DNA of 64,000 nucleotides from Flavobacteriaceae bacterium (GTDB taxonomy: Bacteria; Bacteroidota; Bacteroidia; Flavobacteriales; Flavobacteriaceae). The stretch is taken from contig JABXHN010000002.1 of the NCBI GenBank assembly GCA_013373635.1, positions 1-64,000 of the forward strand. Reading direction: 5' to 3'. Every line of letters starts with the position of its first letter. Position 1 is the stretch's first letter. The position numbers and the translations under genes are program-made. This document shows, in pieces, positions 8,191 through 17,374 of the stretch. Below the pieces are notes generated by a model. That model had not been told where the DNA came from. It worked only from the letters and a program-made list of their open reading frames with translations, and did no database searches.

Positions 8191-9278
8191 AATCGATTTT
8201 AACTCCTATTGCACGTTTTTTTGTCGGGTTATTATTTATAATTAGTGGACTCATTAAACTCAATGACCCTGTTGGCTTTTCATTTAAATTAGAAGAGTAT
8301 TTTTCCCCAGGGGTTTTGAATATGGAGTTTTTAATGGAATACGCACTTAGTATCTCCATGTTTATTGTAGTATTAGAAGTGCTTTTAGGAGTGTTTTTGT
8401 TATTGGGATATAAACTAAAATGGACGCTTTACAGTCTTATAGCGATGATTGTGTTCTTTACCTTCTTAACCTTTTACTCAGCTTATTTTAACAAGGTGAC
8501 TGACTGTGGTTGTTTTGGAGACGCTATTAAATTAACTCCTTGGGAGTCTTTTACAAAAGATGTTATCCTACTTGTTTTAATAGCTTATTTATGGGTCAAT
8601 AGAAAGCTTATTAATCCTGTTAAAACAAGAAGATTTAGAACTATTACAGTATTAATTTCAATGTTGTTGTCGTTATACTATTTAGCTTATGTCTATGCTC
8701 ATTTACCTCAAGTTGATTTTAGAGCCTATAAGATAGGAGTTCATATTCCTACAGCTATGGAGGTGCCAGAGGATGCTCCTCAAGCGATTTACAATTACCA
8801 TTGGAAGTTTAATGTAGAGGGTAAAGAAGAGATCTATACAACAAATGGATCTTACCCAACTATTGATGGTGAATTTATTGGTGTAGAAACTGAATTGGTT
8901 CAAAAGGGATATGAGCCTCCCATTCACGATTTTGGAATGGAAACACCCACTGGAGATTATACACAGGAGCTTTTAAATGAGGATCAATTATTGTTGTTGA
9001 TTTCATATGATTTAGATAAAAGCAATTTAGAGGCTCTACAACAATTTGAGAAACTATCGAAGAAAGCGAGTGCTAAGGGATATAGAGTTGCTTTATTAAC
9101 GGCTTCATCCAATGAAGTAATAGAATCTAAATTAGGAGCTACTTCTATTGAAAGCTATTTTAGCGATCAAACGGCACTTAAGACAATTGTAAGATCAAAC
9201 CCTGGAGCAATCATTGTAAAGAAGGGAGTGATTACAGATAAAAAACACTTTAACGATTTTGATAAATTAGAATTTTAA
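8187..9278 (+). CDS. DoxX/MauE-like membrane protein (BT_3928 type)
   Basis: A 363-residue protein. Residues 1-155 hold four or five membrane helices typical of the DoxX/MauE fold, opening with FFVGLLFIISGLIKLNDP. A loop at about 106-112 carries DCGCFGD, a Cys pair also found in MauE-like disulfide-transfer proteins. The C-terminal about 200 residues look soluble and thioredoxin-like in outline (YRVALLTAS, NPGAIIVKKG) but lack a CxxC. It may act in envelope redox chemistry; this is inferred. The place in the DUF1599-tpiA operon is conserved in Bacteroidota. Confidence 0.8.
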   Translation: MKSILTPIARFFVGLLFIISGLIKLNDPVGFSFKLEEYFSPGVLNMEFLMEYALSISMFIVVLEVLLGVFLLLGYKLKWTLYSLIAMIVFFTFLTFYSAYFNKVTDCGCFGDAIKLTPWESFTKDVILLVLIAYLWVNRKLINPVKTRRFRTITVLISMLLSLYYLAYVYAHLPQVDFRAYKIGVHIPTAMEVPEDAPQAIYNYHWKFNVEGKEEIYTTNGSYPTIDGEFIGVETELVQKGYEPPIHDFGMETPTGDYTQELLNEDQLLLLISYDLDKSNLEALQQFEKLSKKASAKGYRVALLTASSNEVIESKLGATSIESYFSDQTALKTIVRSNPGAIIVKKGVITDKKHFNDFDKLEF

Positions 9279-9289
9279 CATTAATAATT

Positions 9290-10042
9290 ATGAGAAAGAA
9301 CATTGTAGCTGGAAACTGGAAAATGAATATGAACCAAGAGCAAACTGCTCAGTTGATTGCCGACTTAAAAGAGGCGATGCCATCAAACGATGCATCGGTT
9401 ATGATTGCACCAACTTTTGTGAACTTGGCTAAGGCTGTTGAATTAACAGAGGGGACCAATATTGAAGTCATTGCTCAAAATATGCACTTTGAGGCAAGTG
9501 GAGCATATACTGGTGAAATTTCAGCTGATATGTTAAAAAGTATCGGAATTCAAACAGTGATCTTAGGTCACTCTGAGCGAAGAGCTTATTTTGGAGAAAC
9601 CGATGAAATTTTAGCTAAAAAAGTAAAAGCTGCACTAGATAATGGAATGCAAGTAGTTTTTTGTTTTGGAGAGGAATTAGATGAAAGAAAATCTGGAGAG
9701 CATTTCAATGTTGTTGAATCTCAGTTAAAAAATGCTCTTTTTGAATTGCCTGCTTCTGCATGGTCTCAAATCGTTTTAGCCTACGAACCAGTATGGGCTA
9801 TTGGAACAGGAGAAACTGCTTCTGCTGATCAGGCTCAAGAAATGCACGCATTTATTAGAAAAACCATTGCTGCTCAATATAGCAATGAGGTAGCTGATCA
9901 AGTGTCAGTACTTTACGGAGGATCTGTAAAACCAAATAACGCTTCTGAAATTTTCTCTAAACCCGATGTTGATGGTGGACTTATTGGAGGTGCATCTTTA
10001 AATGCTGAAGACTTTTCAGGTATTGCTGTAGCATTCTCTTAA
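9290..10042 (+). CDS. tpiA: Triose-phosphate isomerase
   Basis: Interconverts dihydroxyacetone phosphate and glyceraldehyde 3-phosphate in glycolysis and gluconeogenesis. Substrate-binding Asn and Lys lie in AGNWKMN, the electrophilic His in ILGHSERR (about 96), and the catalytic Glu in AYEPVWAIGTG (about 166). YGGSVKP closes the phosphate site. Its 250 residues are normal. Its stop overlaps the start of prmA by one base (TAATG), suggesting translational coupling. Confidence 0.97.
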   Translation: MRKNIVAGNWKMNMNQEQTAQLIADLKEAMPSNDASVMIAPTFVNLAKAVELTEGTNIEVIAQNMHFEASGAYTGEISADMLKSIGIQTVILGHSERRAYFGETDEILAKKVKAALDNGMQVVFCFGEELDERKSGEHFNVVESQLKNALFELPASAWSQIVLAYEPVWAIGTGETASADQAQEMHAFIRKTIAAQYSNEVADQVSVLYGGSVKPNNASEIFSKPDVDGGLIGGASLNAEDFSGIAVAFS

Positions 10043-10875
10043 TGGAACAAGAATCATTTAAGGAATACGACTTTCAAACGAGTCCAATTGAACCAGCAAG
10101 GGATTTGCTCATTGCTGAGTTAGGTACTGTTGGATTTGAGAGTTTTATGGAGACAGAGACAGGTGTCTTAGCATATATTAATTCCAAAGATTGGTTCGAA
10201 GCTATATTAGAGGGGGTTTCTATTTTAGAAAACCCTCTCTTTACTTTTGACTACTCGATTAAAACCATTGAACAACAAAACTGGAATGCTGATTGGGAAA
10301 AGAATTTTGATCCCATCACCGTAGAAGGTCAGTGTCAGGTTAGGGCTCCTTTTCATCAGAAAATTGACGTTCCTTATGATATTGAAATTCTTCCAAAAAT
10401 GAGTTTTGGAACAGGACATCATCAAACGACTTATATGATGTTGTCTTATATACTCGAAAATGAGTTTGATCAAAAGTCCGTTTTGGATATGGGAAGCGGA
10501 ACTGCTGTATTAGCCATTTTAGCGGCTTATAAAGGAGCTTCGAAGATCCAAGCCATCGATATTGACTCTTGGTGTTATGAGAATGCTACAGAGAATGTGG
10601 AGCGCAATAACTGCAGTCATATTGAAGTCATTCAAGGAGATGCTTCTTCAATCAAAGAGCAATTTGATGTCATTTTAGCTAATATCAATCGAAATATATT
10701 ATTGGCTGACATACCAACCTATGTTCAACATTTAAATAAAGGTGGTTCTATTTATTTCTCTGGTTTTTATTTAGAAGATTTAGATCTTATCAAGGAAAAA
10801 TGTGTCGAAAATAAGCTGACTTTCGAATCCTATAAACAAAAAGATCAGTGGGTTTCTGCAAAATTTGTATATTAG
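10042..10875 (+). CDS. prmA: Ribosomal protein L11 methyltransferase
   Basis: SAM-dependent methyltransferase that trimethylates L11. The N-terminal L11-recognition domain (about 1-115) ends at WEKNFDPI, and the Rossmann fold carries motif I LDMGSGTAVLAILAA (about 150-164) and the post-motif acid in AIDID. LANINRNILL matches the NxxxxxL active-site segment of PrmA. Its 277 residues are normal. It is coupled to tpiA and followed by clpS 21 bases later. Confidence 0.93.
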   Translation: MEQESFKEYDFQTSPIEPARDLLIAELGTVGFESFMETETGVLAYINSKDWFEAILEGVSILENPLFTFDYSIKTIEQQNWNADWEKNFDPITVEGQCQVRAPFHQKIDVPYDIEILPKMSFGTGHHQTTYMMLSYILENEFDQKSVLDMGSGTAVLAILAAYKGASKIQAIDIDSWCYENATENVERNNCSHIEVIQGDASSIKEQFDVILANINRNILLADIPTYVQHLNKGGSIYFSGFYLEDLDLIKEKCVENKLTFESYKQKDQWVSAKFVY

Positions 10876-10896
10876 TTTCATTGTAAAACTTTTATA

Positions 10897-11172
10897 ATGA
10901 GCACATTATTAAAAAAGAAACAAAGCCTTAAGCGAGTTGTAAAGCGTCAATCTCTTAAAGAATTGGTGTTGTATAACGACGATGTAAACACCTTTGAACA
11001 CGTGATTACTACTCTGATTAAGGTGTGTCATCACACCCCAATTCAAGCTGAGCAATCAGCAATGCTAGTACATTACAAAGGGAAATGCACCGTTAAAACC
11101 GATGAGTTAATGGTCGTGAAGCCCATGTGCTTGGATTTACTCGATGCTGGCTTAAGTGCGAAAATACACTAG
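10897..11172 (+). CDS. clpS: ClpS adaptor protein
   Basis: A 91-residue adaptor that delivers N-degron substrates to the ClpAP protease. LVLYNDDVNTFEHVI (about 26-40) is the N-degron pocket signature, followed by the helix CHHTPIQAEQSAMLVHYKGKC. It is the last gene of the DUF1599-to-clpS operon, ended by the hairpin at 11201-11226. Confidence 0.92.
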   Translation: MSTLLKKKQSLKRVVKRQSLKELVLYNDDVNTFEHVITTLIKVCHHTPIQAEQSAMLVHYKGKCTVKTDELMVVKPMCLDLLDAGLSAKIH

Positions 11173-11200
11173 AATTTTAAGCATATGTAAAACATAAAAA

Positions 11201-11226
11201 AACCTGGAGAAATCCAGGTTTTGTTT
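11201..11226. terminator. Bidirectional terminator between clpS and the sulfur transporter gene
   Basis: Perfect stem AACCTGGA / TCCAGGTT with a GAAA tetraloop, T-rich on both sides, placed between convergent genes. Confidence 0.85.
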
Positions 11227-11243
11227 TTTATTCAATAACTTAT

Positions 11244-11663
11244 CTAATGAGGTAGCTTAGATCTCAAAAGTCCGTAGATAAAGGTCCCTATGATTGATCC
11301 AATCAGAACAATTGAAATTGTCAAGGCTCCGGTGCCCATTAAGACGTACATAGGACCAGGACATGCACCCGCTAATCCCCAACCTAAACCAAAGATCGCA
11401 CCTCCAAAGATTCCTGCTTTGAATCGATGTTCTTTGTCGGGAATGTTAATAGGATTGCCGTTAATGTCGTTGACTTTGTATTTTTTAAACACAATCAAAC
11501 CAATCATTCCGATTGCGATTGCTGAACCTATGATACCATACATATGAAATGCTTGAAAATTAAACATTTCAAAGATGCGGTACCATGAAATAATTTCTGA
11601 TTTTACGAGTAAGACTCCAAAAAAGAAGCCGACAGCTAAGAATTTAAAATACTTTTTTAACAT
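11244..11663 (-). CDS. YeeE/YedE-type sulfur transporter, DUF6691 subunit
   Basis: A 139-residue membrane protein with about four helices and the motif GWGLAGACPGP (about 101-111), whose conserved Cys is characteristic of the YeeE/YedE thiosulfate or sulfur-compound transport family. It is the smaller half of a two-gene transporter; the larger half ends nine bases upstream. The persulfide dioxygenase gene nearby supports a role in sulfur compound uptake. The substrate (thiosulfate, sulfide or persulfide) is not evident. Confidence 0.85.
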   Translation of the reverse strand: MLKKYFKFLAVGFFFGVLLVKSEIISWYRIFEMFNFQAFHMYGIIGSAIAIGMIGLIVFKKYKVNDINGNPINIPDKEHRFKAGIFGGAIFGLGWGLAGACPGPMYVLMGTGALTISIVLIGSIIGTFIYGLLRSKLPH

Positions 11664-11672
11664 GGTGATAAT

Positions 11673-12254
11673 TTATAAGAGGATTGGCATTAAAAATGGG
11701 AAAATTAAGTGAACCATGATTAGTCCTCCAGTAAAGAATCCAATTACAGCAACAACAGATGCAATTTGTAGATTAGAGATTCCTGAGATTGCGTGACCAG
11801 AAGTACATCCACCAGCATATCGTGTTCCAAAACCAATGAATAGTCCTGCCACAAGAAGTGTTGCAATGATTTTAGGATCTTGTACGGCTTCCCATGAAAA
11901 AAATTCCGATGGAACCATGGTTGCTCCCGGATTCGAAAATCCGTAATTGTGGAGTGATTCTTTAGTCGCCTCGCTGATGTTGATAGCTTGGGCATCGTTA
12001 AGATAGAAGTAGGCGACAAACCCTCCTAAAATAGCCCCTTGAGCAACAACGAGATTCCAAAGTTCATTTTTCCAATCGAATTTAAAAAAATCAGAGAACT
12101 TATCGGCTCCTCCTATCGTACAGAGGGTACGAAGATTAGAAGACATCCCAAATCCTTTTCCAAAATAGGTCAGCGCGAGCATTACAAAAGCGATTAGCGG
12201 ACCTGATACATACCATGGCCAGGGTTGCTTTATCCATTCCAATAATGTTTCCAT
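11673..12254 (-). CDS. YeeE/YedE-type sulfur transporter, larger subunit
   Basis: From the ATG at 12254 (METLLEWIKQPW), 193 residues with about five membrane helices. RYAGGCTSGHAISG (about 145-158) contains the conserved Cys of the YeeE/YedE family, and GFGTRYAGG precedes it. An in-frame TTG at 12272 lies inside a promoter element, so the ATG start is preferred. It is first of a two-gene operon with the DUF6691 subunit. Confidence 0.87.
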   Translation of the reverse strand: METLLEWIKQPWPWYVSGPLIAFVMLALTYFGKGFGMSSNLRTLCTIGGADKFSDFFKFDWKNELWNLVVAQGAILGGFVAYFYLNDAQAINISEATKESLHNYGFSNPGATMVPSEFFSWEAVQDPKIIATLLVAGLFIGFGTRYAGGCTSGHAISGISNLQIASVVAVIGFFTGGLIMVHLIFPFLMPILL

Positions 12255-12269
12255 AAAAAATGTTTTTTG

Positions 12270-12277
12270 CAAATTTA
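12270..12277 (-). promoter_or_regulatory. -7 promoter element of the sulfur transporter operon
   Basis: TAAATTTG on the minus strand, 15 bases before the ATG at 12254. It overlaps the alternative TTG start at 12272, which argues against that start. Confidence 0.5.
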
Positions 12278-12318
12278 GTGTACTACTTCTTATTATTCTA
12301 TATCAAATGGATATTTTG

Positions 12319-13800
12319 TCAGTAACTATTGTTACACAAATAATTATAACACCTGTAAACATTGAACTTACGAATGGTGAGTCCATTCTTGTCTTTAATT
12401 AAGATGGGTTGCTCTATTTCTACATTTTCAAAATAACCGTAAAGCTCTTTTGGAACTGTAGCGCTTGGCTTGTCATTTTTAAACTGAGGCTCTGAGTCAA
12501 TAAGCCACGCATTTTTAAATCTCAAATCCGCTGTAGATTGAGTGATCGCAAATTGAAGTGCTTGCAATCCAACAATATTTTTATTGTAAATCGTTGATCC
12601 TGGGATGTAAAACTGAAGTGCTGCAGTAGTCTTGTAATTGTCTAACGAGAACACAAAATCATTAGGATGCGATATGATGAGTTGTTGAACCTCTTCGGCT
12701 AAAGACTCCCAACCGATAAAGGTATCATCTGATTTGATTGGAATGGGTTTTAAAATAACTTCAACAGCAATTATTAGTATGAGAATTGCTGAACTGTAGA
12801 AATGTACCTTGAACCACCTTAATTTATAGATCATTGCTATGAGAATGATACCTGTTATATAAGAAGGTACTAACCAATTGATTTTAATCCAATACAAAGG
12901 TGATAGTAAGAAGAAACCTAAAAAAGTTGGAATGCAAAAACTCAACAAAAATAAGACAGGAGTTGCAGGTAGTTTGAATTTTATTAGAAATCGTTTGGTA
13001 TACTTAAAAACAAGGACACTTAATAGAATAAAAACTACCGGGTAGATTAAAAGCATTTGAGAGGTCAAGAACCCAAACAACAATCGTGGACTGTTAGAAG
13101 ATAACCTCATAGAAGTTGATCGCTCTGCAGTTTGAAATCCAAAAGAACTAAAGTCATTTTGAAAATTCCAGTAGAATACAGGAAAGGAAACTAGGCAAAA
13201 CACCAATAGGCTAAGCCAAATATGAGGTTTTGAGAATTTGGATCGATGTTCGCTACTGAATGCAAGAAATGCGATAATCCCAAACGGAATAAGTAGGGCT
13301 GTATATTTTGAATTAAATGCGAATCCACTCATGATTCCTGCCAATAACCAATGTGACCAGTGATTTTTTTGAATGGCTTTGTAATAAAATAAGACACTAA
13401 GTGACCAAAATAAGAATAATGGTACATCGGGAGTTGAATTAAAACTCAGCATAGACCAAAGAACTGATGAAGCTAGGACAAAGGTGGAAAGCAAACTCTT
13501 ATAGCTTGATAAAAAACAGTTCGCTAATTTGTAAAAAGCCCAAAGACTCAAACTACTTACGGTAAAGTCGGTGAGTTTAATAGCCCATACATGAGTCCCT
13601 AAAAGTTCACTTGAGAGTCTTAAAAGATATCCAATCATTCCAGGATGATCAAAATAGGACCAATCCAGATGCTGTCCGTAATAAAAATAATAGGCATCTT
13701 GAGGCATTAGACCTAAAAAGGGGATTAAAAACAATCGAAATAACTGAAATCCAATAATGATTGCCAGAAGTTGTTTTTGTGATTTAGATTTGATCAGCAT
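12319..13800 (-). CDS. GT39-like (ArnT/PMT-type) membrane glycosyltransferase
   Basis: A 493-residue multi-spanning protein with about 11 hydrophobic helices in the first 340 residues and a soluble C-terminal domain. The first periplasmic loop has MPQDAYYFYYGQHLDW with the acidic residue that corresponds to the metal-binding Asp of polyprenyl-phosphate-dependent glycosyltransferases, then YFDHPGMIGYL, a common GT39 signature. It likely moves a sugar from a lipid carrier onto an envelope acceptor; the acceptor is unknown. It lies between sulfur genes without an obvious functional link. Confidence 0.8.
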   Translation of the reverse strand: MLIKSKSQKQLLAIIIGFQLFRLFLIPFLGLMPQDAYYFYYGQHLDWSYFDHPGMIGYLLRLSSELLGTHVWAIKLTDFTVSSLSLWAFYKLANCFLSSYKSLLSTFVLASSVLWSMLSFNSTPDVPLFLFWSLSVLFYYKAIQKNHWSHWLLAGIMSGFAFNSKYTALLIPFGIIAFLAFSSEHRSKFSKPHIWLSLLVFCLVSFPVFYWNFQNDFSSFGFQTAERSTSMRLSSNSPRLLFGFLTSQMLLIYPVVFILLSVLVFKYTKRFLIKFKLPATPVLFLLSFCIPTFLGFFLLSPLYWIKINWLVPSYITGIILIAMIYKLRWFKVHFYSSAILILIIAVEVILKPIPIKSDDTFIGWESLAEEVQQLIISHPNDFVFSLDNYKTTAALQFYIPGSTIYNKNIVGLQALQFAITQSTADLRFKNAWLIDSEPQFKNDKPSATVPKELYGYFENVEIEQPILIKDKNGLTIRKFNVYRCYNYLCNNSY

Positions 13801-13921
13801 TGAGCTCTTATTGTCAATTATTTTAGTAAGATTTTGTAAATTTAAAGAATAAATTGGGTGTAAGTGATTTTAATTAGTAATGATTGTAACCTTTGTCACT
13901 TATGAATCGATTGCATTCTAT

Positions 13922-13929
13922 TAATTTTG
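13922..13929 (+). promoter_or_regulatory. -7 promoter element of the persulfide dioxygenase gene
   Basis: TAATTTTG, 20 bases before the ATG at 13950. A TTTG lies 26 bases upstream of it, farther than the usual -33 spacing. Confidence 0.5.
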
Positions 13930-13949
13930 TCGTCAAATAATTAAAACTT

Positions 13950-15362
13950 ATGAAAGTAGAACAAATATACACCGGATGTTTAGCACATGCAGCTTATTAT
14001 GTTGAAAGTAATGGGGAAGCTGCTATTTTTGACCCTTTGAGAGAAGTTGGTCCTTATCTTGACAGAGCCAAAAAGGACAATGCTAAAATTAAATATGTTT
14101 TTGAAACTCATTTTCACGCTGATTTTGTCAGTGGACATTTAGATCTTCAAAAGAAAGCAGGGTCGACCATTGTTTTTGGTCCAGGTGCAAATCCTGCTTA
14201 TGAAGTTCACAATGCGTCTGATGGAGAGTTGTTTGAAGTTGGAAATTATAAAATCAAAGCGATTCATACTCCAGGTCATACAATGGAGTCCACAACCTAT
14301 TTACTAATTGATGAAAAGGGGGATGAACATGGTATAATCACGGGTGATACCTTATTCATAGGGGATGTTGGACGTCCCGATTTAGCACAGGAAATTGTAA
14401 CTGAGTTAACCGAAGAAAAACTTGCAGGGCACCTTTATGATTCTTTAAGAAATAAAATTATGCCTTTAAGTGATGATCTTATAGTGTACCCAAATCACGG
14501 AGCAGGATCAGCCTGTGGAAAAAAAATGAGTACGGAAACGACTGATACGCTCGGTAACCAAAAGCAAACTAATTATGCTCTAAGAGCCGATATGACTAAG
14601 GAGGAATTTATTAAAGAATTACTCACTGGATTGACAGCACCTCCTAATTATTTTCCTCAAAATGTAATGATGAATATTAAAGGATATGAGAGTTTGGATA
14701 CAGTTATGGAGCGTGCTACGCAGGCATTGAGTCCAGAAGCGTTTGAAGCCGCAGCAAATGAAACAGAAGCGCTCATGTTGGATGTTAGAGATAATGAGGA
14801 GTTTTCAAAAGGTTTTGTTCCTAACAGTATTAATATTGGGTTGGATGGTAATTTTGCTCAATGGGTAGGAGAAATGATTCCTAGTGTATCTCAACAAATT
14901 TTATTAGTTGCTGATCCAAATAGAATTGAAGAAGCGATTACGCGACTTTCAAGAGTAGGTTATGACAATTGCATTGGTTATTTAAATGGAGGCTTTGAAA
15001 ATTGGAAAGCTTCAGGAAAAGAAATTAATTCAGTCAATCGAATTTCAGCTTCTGAACTAGTTTCAAAGCAAAAAGAAGGTCAATTAATCATCGATATCCG
15101 CAAGAAAAGTGAGTTTGATTCAGAGCATGTGATCGGAGCAGTTAATGTTCCTTTAAATCAGATGAACGATCACCTTTCTGAATTTCCTAAAGACCAATTT
15201 TTTATAATTCACTGTGCAGGAGGATACCGTTCCATGCTGGCTTCTTCAATACTCAAACAAAGAGGTTGGGATCATTTTGTAGATGTTAGAGGAGGATTTT
15301 CTGAAATAAAAGAAACTGAAATTCCTAAAACGGATTATGTATGTCCTTCGACATTGTTGTAA
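13950..15362 (+). CDS. Persulfide dioxygenase-like metallo-hydrolase fused to two rhodanese domains
   Basis: A 470-residue three-domain protein. Residues 1-250 are a glyoxalase-II/ETHE1-type metallo-beta-lactamase domain: THFHADFVSGH (about 54-64), HTPGHT (about 109-114) and GDTLFIGDVGRPDL. Residues about 262-350 form a rhodanese domain without the catalytic Cys (LLVADPNR in its place). Residues about 365-455 form a second rhodanese with the active loop HCAGGYRS (Cys about 421). ETHE1-type enzymes oxidise glutathione persulfide to sulfite, and rhodaneses pass sulfane sulfur. With the YeeE/YedE genes and a thioredoxin next door, sulfane-sulfur metabolism is likely. Confidence 0.9.
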   Translation: MKVEQIYTGCLAHAAYYVESNGEAAIFDPLREVGPYLDRAKKDNAKIKYVFETHFHADFVSGHLDLQKKAGSTIVFGPGANPAYEVHNASDGELFEVGNYKIKAIHTPGHTMESTTYLLIDEKGDEHGIITGDTLFIGDVGRPDLAQEIVTELTEEKLAGHLYDSLRNKIMPLSDDLIVYPNHGAGSACGKKMSTETTDTLGNQKQTNYALRADMTKEEFIKELLTGLTAPPNYFPQNVMMNIKGYESLDTVMERATQALSPEAFEAAANETEALMLDVRDNEEFSKGFVPNSINIGLDGNFAQWVGEMIPSVSQQILLVADPNRIEEAITRLSRVGYDNCIGYLNGGFENWKASGKEINSVNRISASELVSKQKEGQLIIDIRKKSEFDSEHVIGAVNVPLNQMNDHLSEFPKDQFFIIHCAGGYRSMLASSILKQRGWDHFVDVRGGFSEIKETEIPKTDYVCPSTLL

Positions 15363-15390
15363 GGGCTAAAGCAATCCTAATATGACAAAG

Positions 15391-15419
15391 GGTCACGTTT
15401 TAAACGTGGCCTTTTTTTT
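15391..15419 (+). terminator. Terminator after the persulfide dioxygenase gene
   Basis: Stem GGTCACGT / ACGTGGCC (one T-G pair) followed by eight T. It separates the fusion gene from the thioredoxin gene. Confidence 0.8.
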
Positions 15420-15448
15420 GCTTTGGATTTACAATAAAATGAATGATC

Positions 15449-15745
15449 ATGAGTAAATTTCAAGAAATAATCAATTCACAAAAACCAGTATTAGTTGACT
15501 TTTTTGCTACATGGTGTGGCCCCTGTAAAATGATGTCACCCATCTTGGAAAAAGTTAAGGCAGAATTAGGAGATTCAGTGAGTATCATCAAAATAGATGT
15601 CGATAAAAATCCAAATGTTGCTGCAAGCTACCAAGTAAGAGGAGTGCCTACACTTATTATTTTTAAAGAAGGTCAAATCATGTGGAGACAATCAGGAGTT
15701 ATATCAGATAGTGATCTAATTGGATTACTAAGACAGATGTTGTAA
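15449..15745 (+). CDS. Thioredoxin
   Basis: A 98-residue thioredoxin ([10 protein letters not shown] from the ATG at 15449; an ATG two codons earlier is possible). The active site WCGPCK is at about 22-27, and cis-proline VPTLIIF follows at about 71-77. No signal peptide, so cytoplasmic. Placed after a persulfide dioxygenase-rhodanese fusion, it may reduce persulfides formed there, but a general role is equally possible. Confidence 0.93.
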   Translation: MSKFQEIINSQKPVLVDFFATWCGPCKMMSPILEKVKAELGDSVSIIKIDVDKNPNVAASYQVRGVPTLIIFKEGQIMWRQSGVISDSDLIGLLRQML

Positions 15746-15767
15746 GTTTATATAAAAATTATTTACA

Positions 15768-16379
15768 ATGAAATCTTTTTGGAACCAACGATACAGTCAA
15801 GATGAGTTCGCCTACGGAAAAGAACCCAATGCGTTTTTTAAGAATGAATTGGATAAGCTTCAGCCTGGAAAGTTGTTTTTGGCAGCCGAAGGAGAAGGTC
15901 GAAACGCCGTCTATGCAGCTCAAAAAGGTTGGGAAGTGGTATGTTACGACTTTAGTGAAGAAGCGCAAAAAAAAGCCTTGAAACTAGCAGATGAAAAGGG
16001 CGTTACGATTGATTATCGATTGGCATCATTGGCTGATATAAATTTTGACAAGGCTGAATTTGATGCCGTTGGAATTGTATTTGTGCAACTTCCAGAGGTT
16101 ATAAGAAGAAAGAATTTTCAAAAGATTAGTTCCTTCTTAAAAAGTGGTGGCACAATGATCTTAGAGGCCTTTAGCAAGTCTCATATAGAGGATCAAAGAG
16201 AAAACCCAACTGTTGGGGGACCTAAGAATATAGATCAGCTCTATCAGCTGGATTCAATAAAAAAAGATTTTGAAAATTTTGAAATTGAAATAGCTACTGA
16301 AGTGCAAACTAACTTAGAAGAAGGAATCTATCACAGAGGAAAAAGCTCGGTGGTTCGTTTTGTAGGAAGAAAAATATGA
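15768..16379 (+). CDS. SAM-dependent methyltransferase, TehB/thiopurine-like class
   Basis: A 203-residue class I methyltransferase. FWNQRYSQDEFAYGKEPNAFF (an opening shared with TehB-like proteins) leads into the SAM motif FLAAEGEGRNAVYAAQKGWEV (about 44-64) and the acidic YDFSEEA. GTMILEAFSK is a later conserved strand. The substrate is unknown; tellurite-resistance annotations of such genes are weakly grounded. It overlaps the next gene by ATGA. Confidence 0.82.
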   Translation: MKSFWNQRYSQDEFAYGKEPNAFFKNELDKLQPGKLFLAAEGEGRNAVYAAQKGWEVVCYDFSEEAQKKALKLADEKGVTIDYRLASLADINFDKAEFDAVGIVFVQLPEVIRRKNFQKISSFLKSGGTMILEAFSKSHIEDQRENPTVGGPKNIDQLYQLDSIKKDFENFEIEIATEVQTNLEEGIYHRGKSSVVRFVGRKI

Positions 16380-17284
16380 GATTATTAATAACAGGAGCAA
16401 CGGGATTAGTAGGATCGCGATTAGTTGAGCAATGCTTAGCTAATGGTCATCAAGTTCATTATTTGAGTACTAGATCATCTCAACTTGATCGATTTGAAAA
16501 AGCTCAAGGATTTATGTGGAATCCTCTCGAAGGAACAATAGATATCAACTGTTTTGAAGGAGTCGATACGGTAATAAACCTCGCTGGATCTTCTATTTCA
16601 AAACCCTGGACTAAAAAAAACAGGAAACTTATATTAGAAAGTAGAATTAAGTCTCTAGAAACGCTTCGCAAAGGAATTCAGTCCCTAGATAATCATTCGA
16701 TAAAATCTTTCTTAACAGCCTCTGCTATTGGTATTTACAAAGAAGATTACAACAATAAATTAAAAGAAGTTAACACGGAAGTTGCTGATGATTTTTTAGG
16801 ATCTGTTGTTCATGCTTGGGAACAAGAAGCGAATTTATTCACAGAATTGGGATTGGATCCTATCATTCTTAGAATTGGTCTTGTACTTTCATCCCAAGGA
16901 GGTGTATTACCTAGTTTATTGGCTCCAATTAAAGCAAGTGTTGGAGTTGTTTTTGGAAATGGAGACCAATGGCAATCATGGATCCATATCGATGATTTAG
17001 TTCAAATTATCCTCTTCTTATCTCAAAAAAATGAAAGAGGAATTTTTAATGCAGTGGCTCCAAATCCAGTTCGACAAAAGGAATTGGTGCGTTCAATTGC
17101 AAAAGCATTGAACAAGAAAATCATCTTATTTAGAATGCCCAAGCTTATTGTCAAACTACTATTTGGTGAACGATCAGGACTGCTGATTAACTCACATTGC
17201 ATCAGTGCTTCCAAGATTAAGAAGACTGATTATCAGTACAGTTTTGCAACATTAGGCCAAGCTCTAGATCACATTGTTTCCTAG
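16376..17284 (+). CDS. TIGR01777/YfcH family NAD-dependent epimerase
   Basis: A 302-residue short-chain dehydrogenase-like protein. The dinucleotide motif is ITGATGLVGSRL (about 4-15), VINLAGSSI (about 66-74) follows, and WQSWIHIDDLVQII with the C-terminal extension is typical of the TIGR01777 (cell-division-inhibitor-named SulA/YfcH) group. The actual substrate is unknown. It is translationally coupled to the upstream methyltransferase. Confidence 0.88.
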   Translation: MRLLITGATGLVGSRLVEQCLANGHQVHYLSTRSSQLDRFEKAQGFMWNPLEGTIDINCFEGVDTVINLAGSSISKPWTKKNRKLILESRIKSLETLRKGIQSLDNHSIKSFLTASAIGIYKEDYNNKLKEVNTEVADDFLGSVVHAWEQEANLFTELGLDPIILRIGLVLSSQGGVLPSLLAPIKASVGVVFGNGDQWQSWIHIDDLVQIILFLSQKNERGIFNAVAPNPVRQKELVRSIAKALNKKIILFRMPKLIVKLLFGERSGLLINSHCISASKIKKTDYQYSFATLGQALDHIVS

Positions 17285-17366
17285 CTTTTAATTACTAGTT
17301 CTGGTTTTGTAAGGGATTCTCCTTAAAAATCCAATGACAATATGACATTAATTCATTATTTGGCAG

Positions 17367-17374
17367 TACTTTTG
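17367..17374 (+). promoter_or_regulatory. -7 promoter element of grpE-dnaJ
   Basis: TACTTTTG, 28 bases before the grpE ATG. I see no CIRCE element (TTAGCACTC inverted repeat), so HrcA-type control is not supported. Confidence 0.5.
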
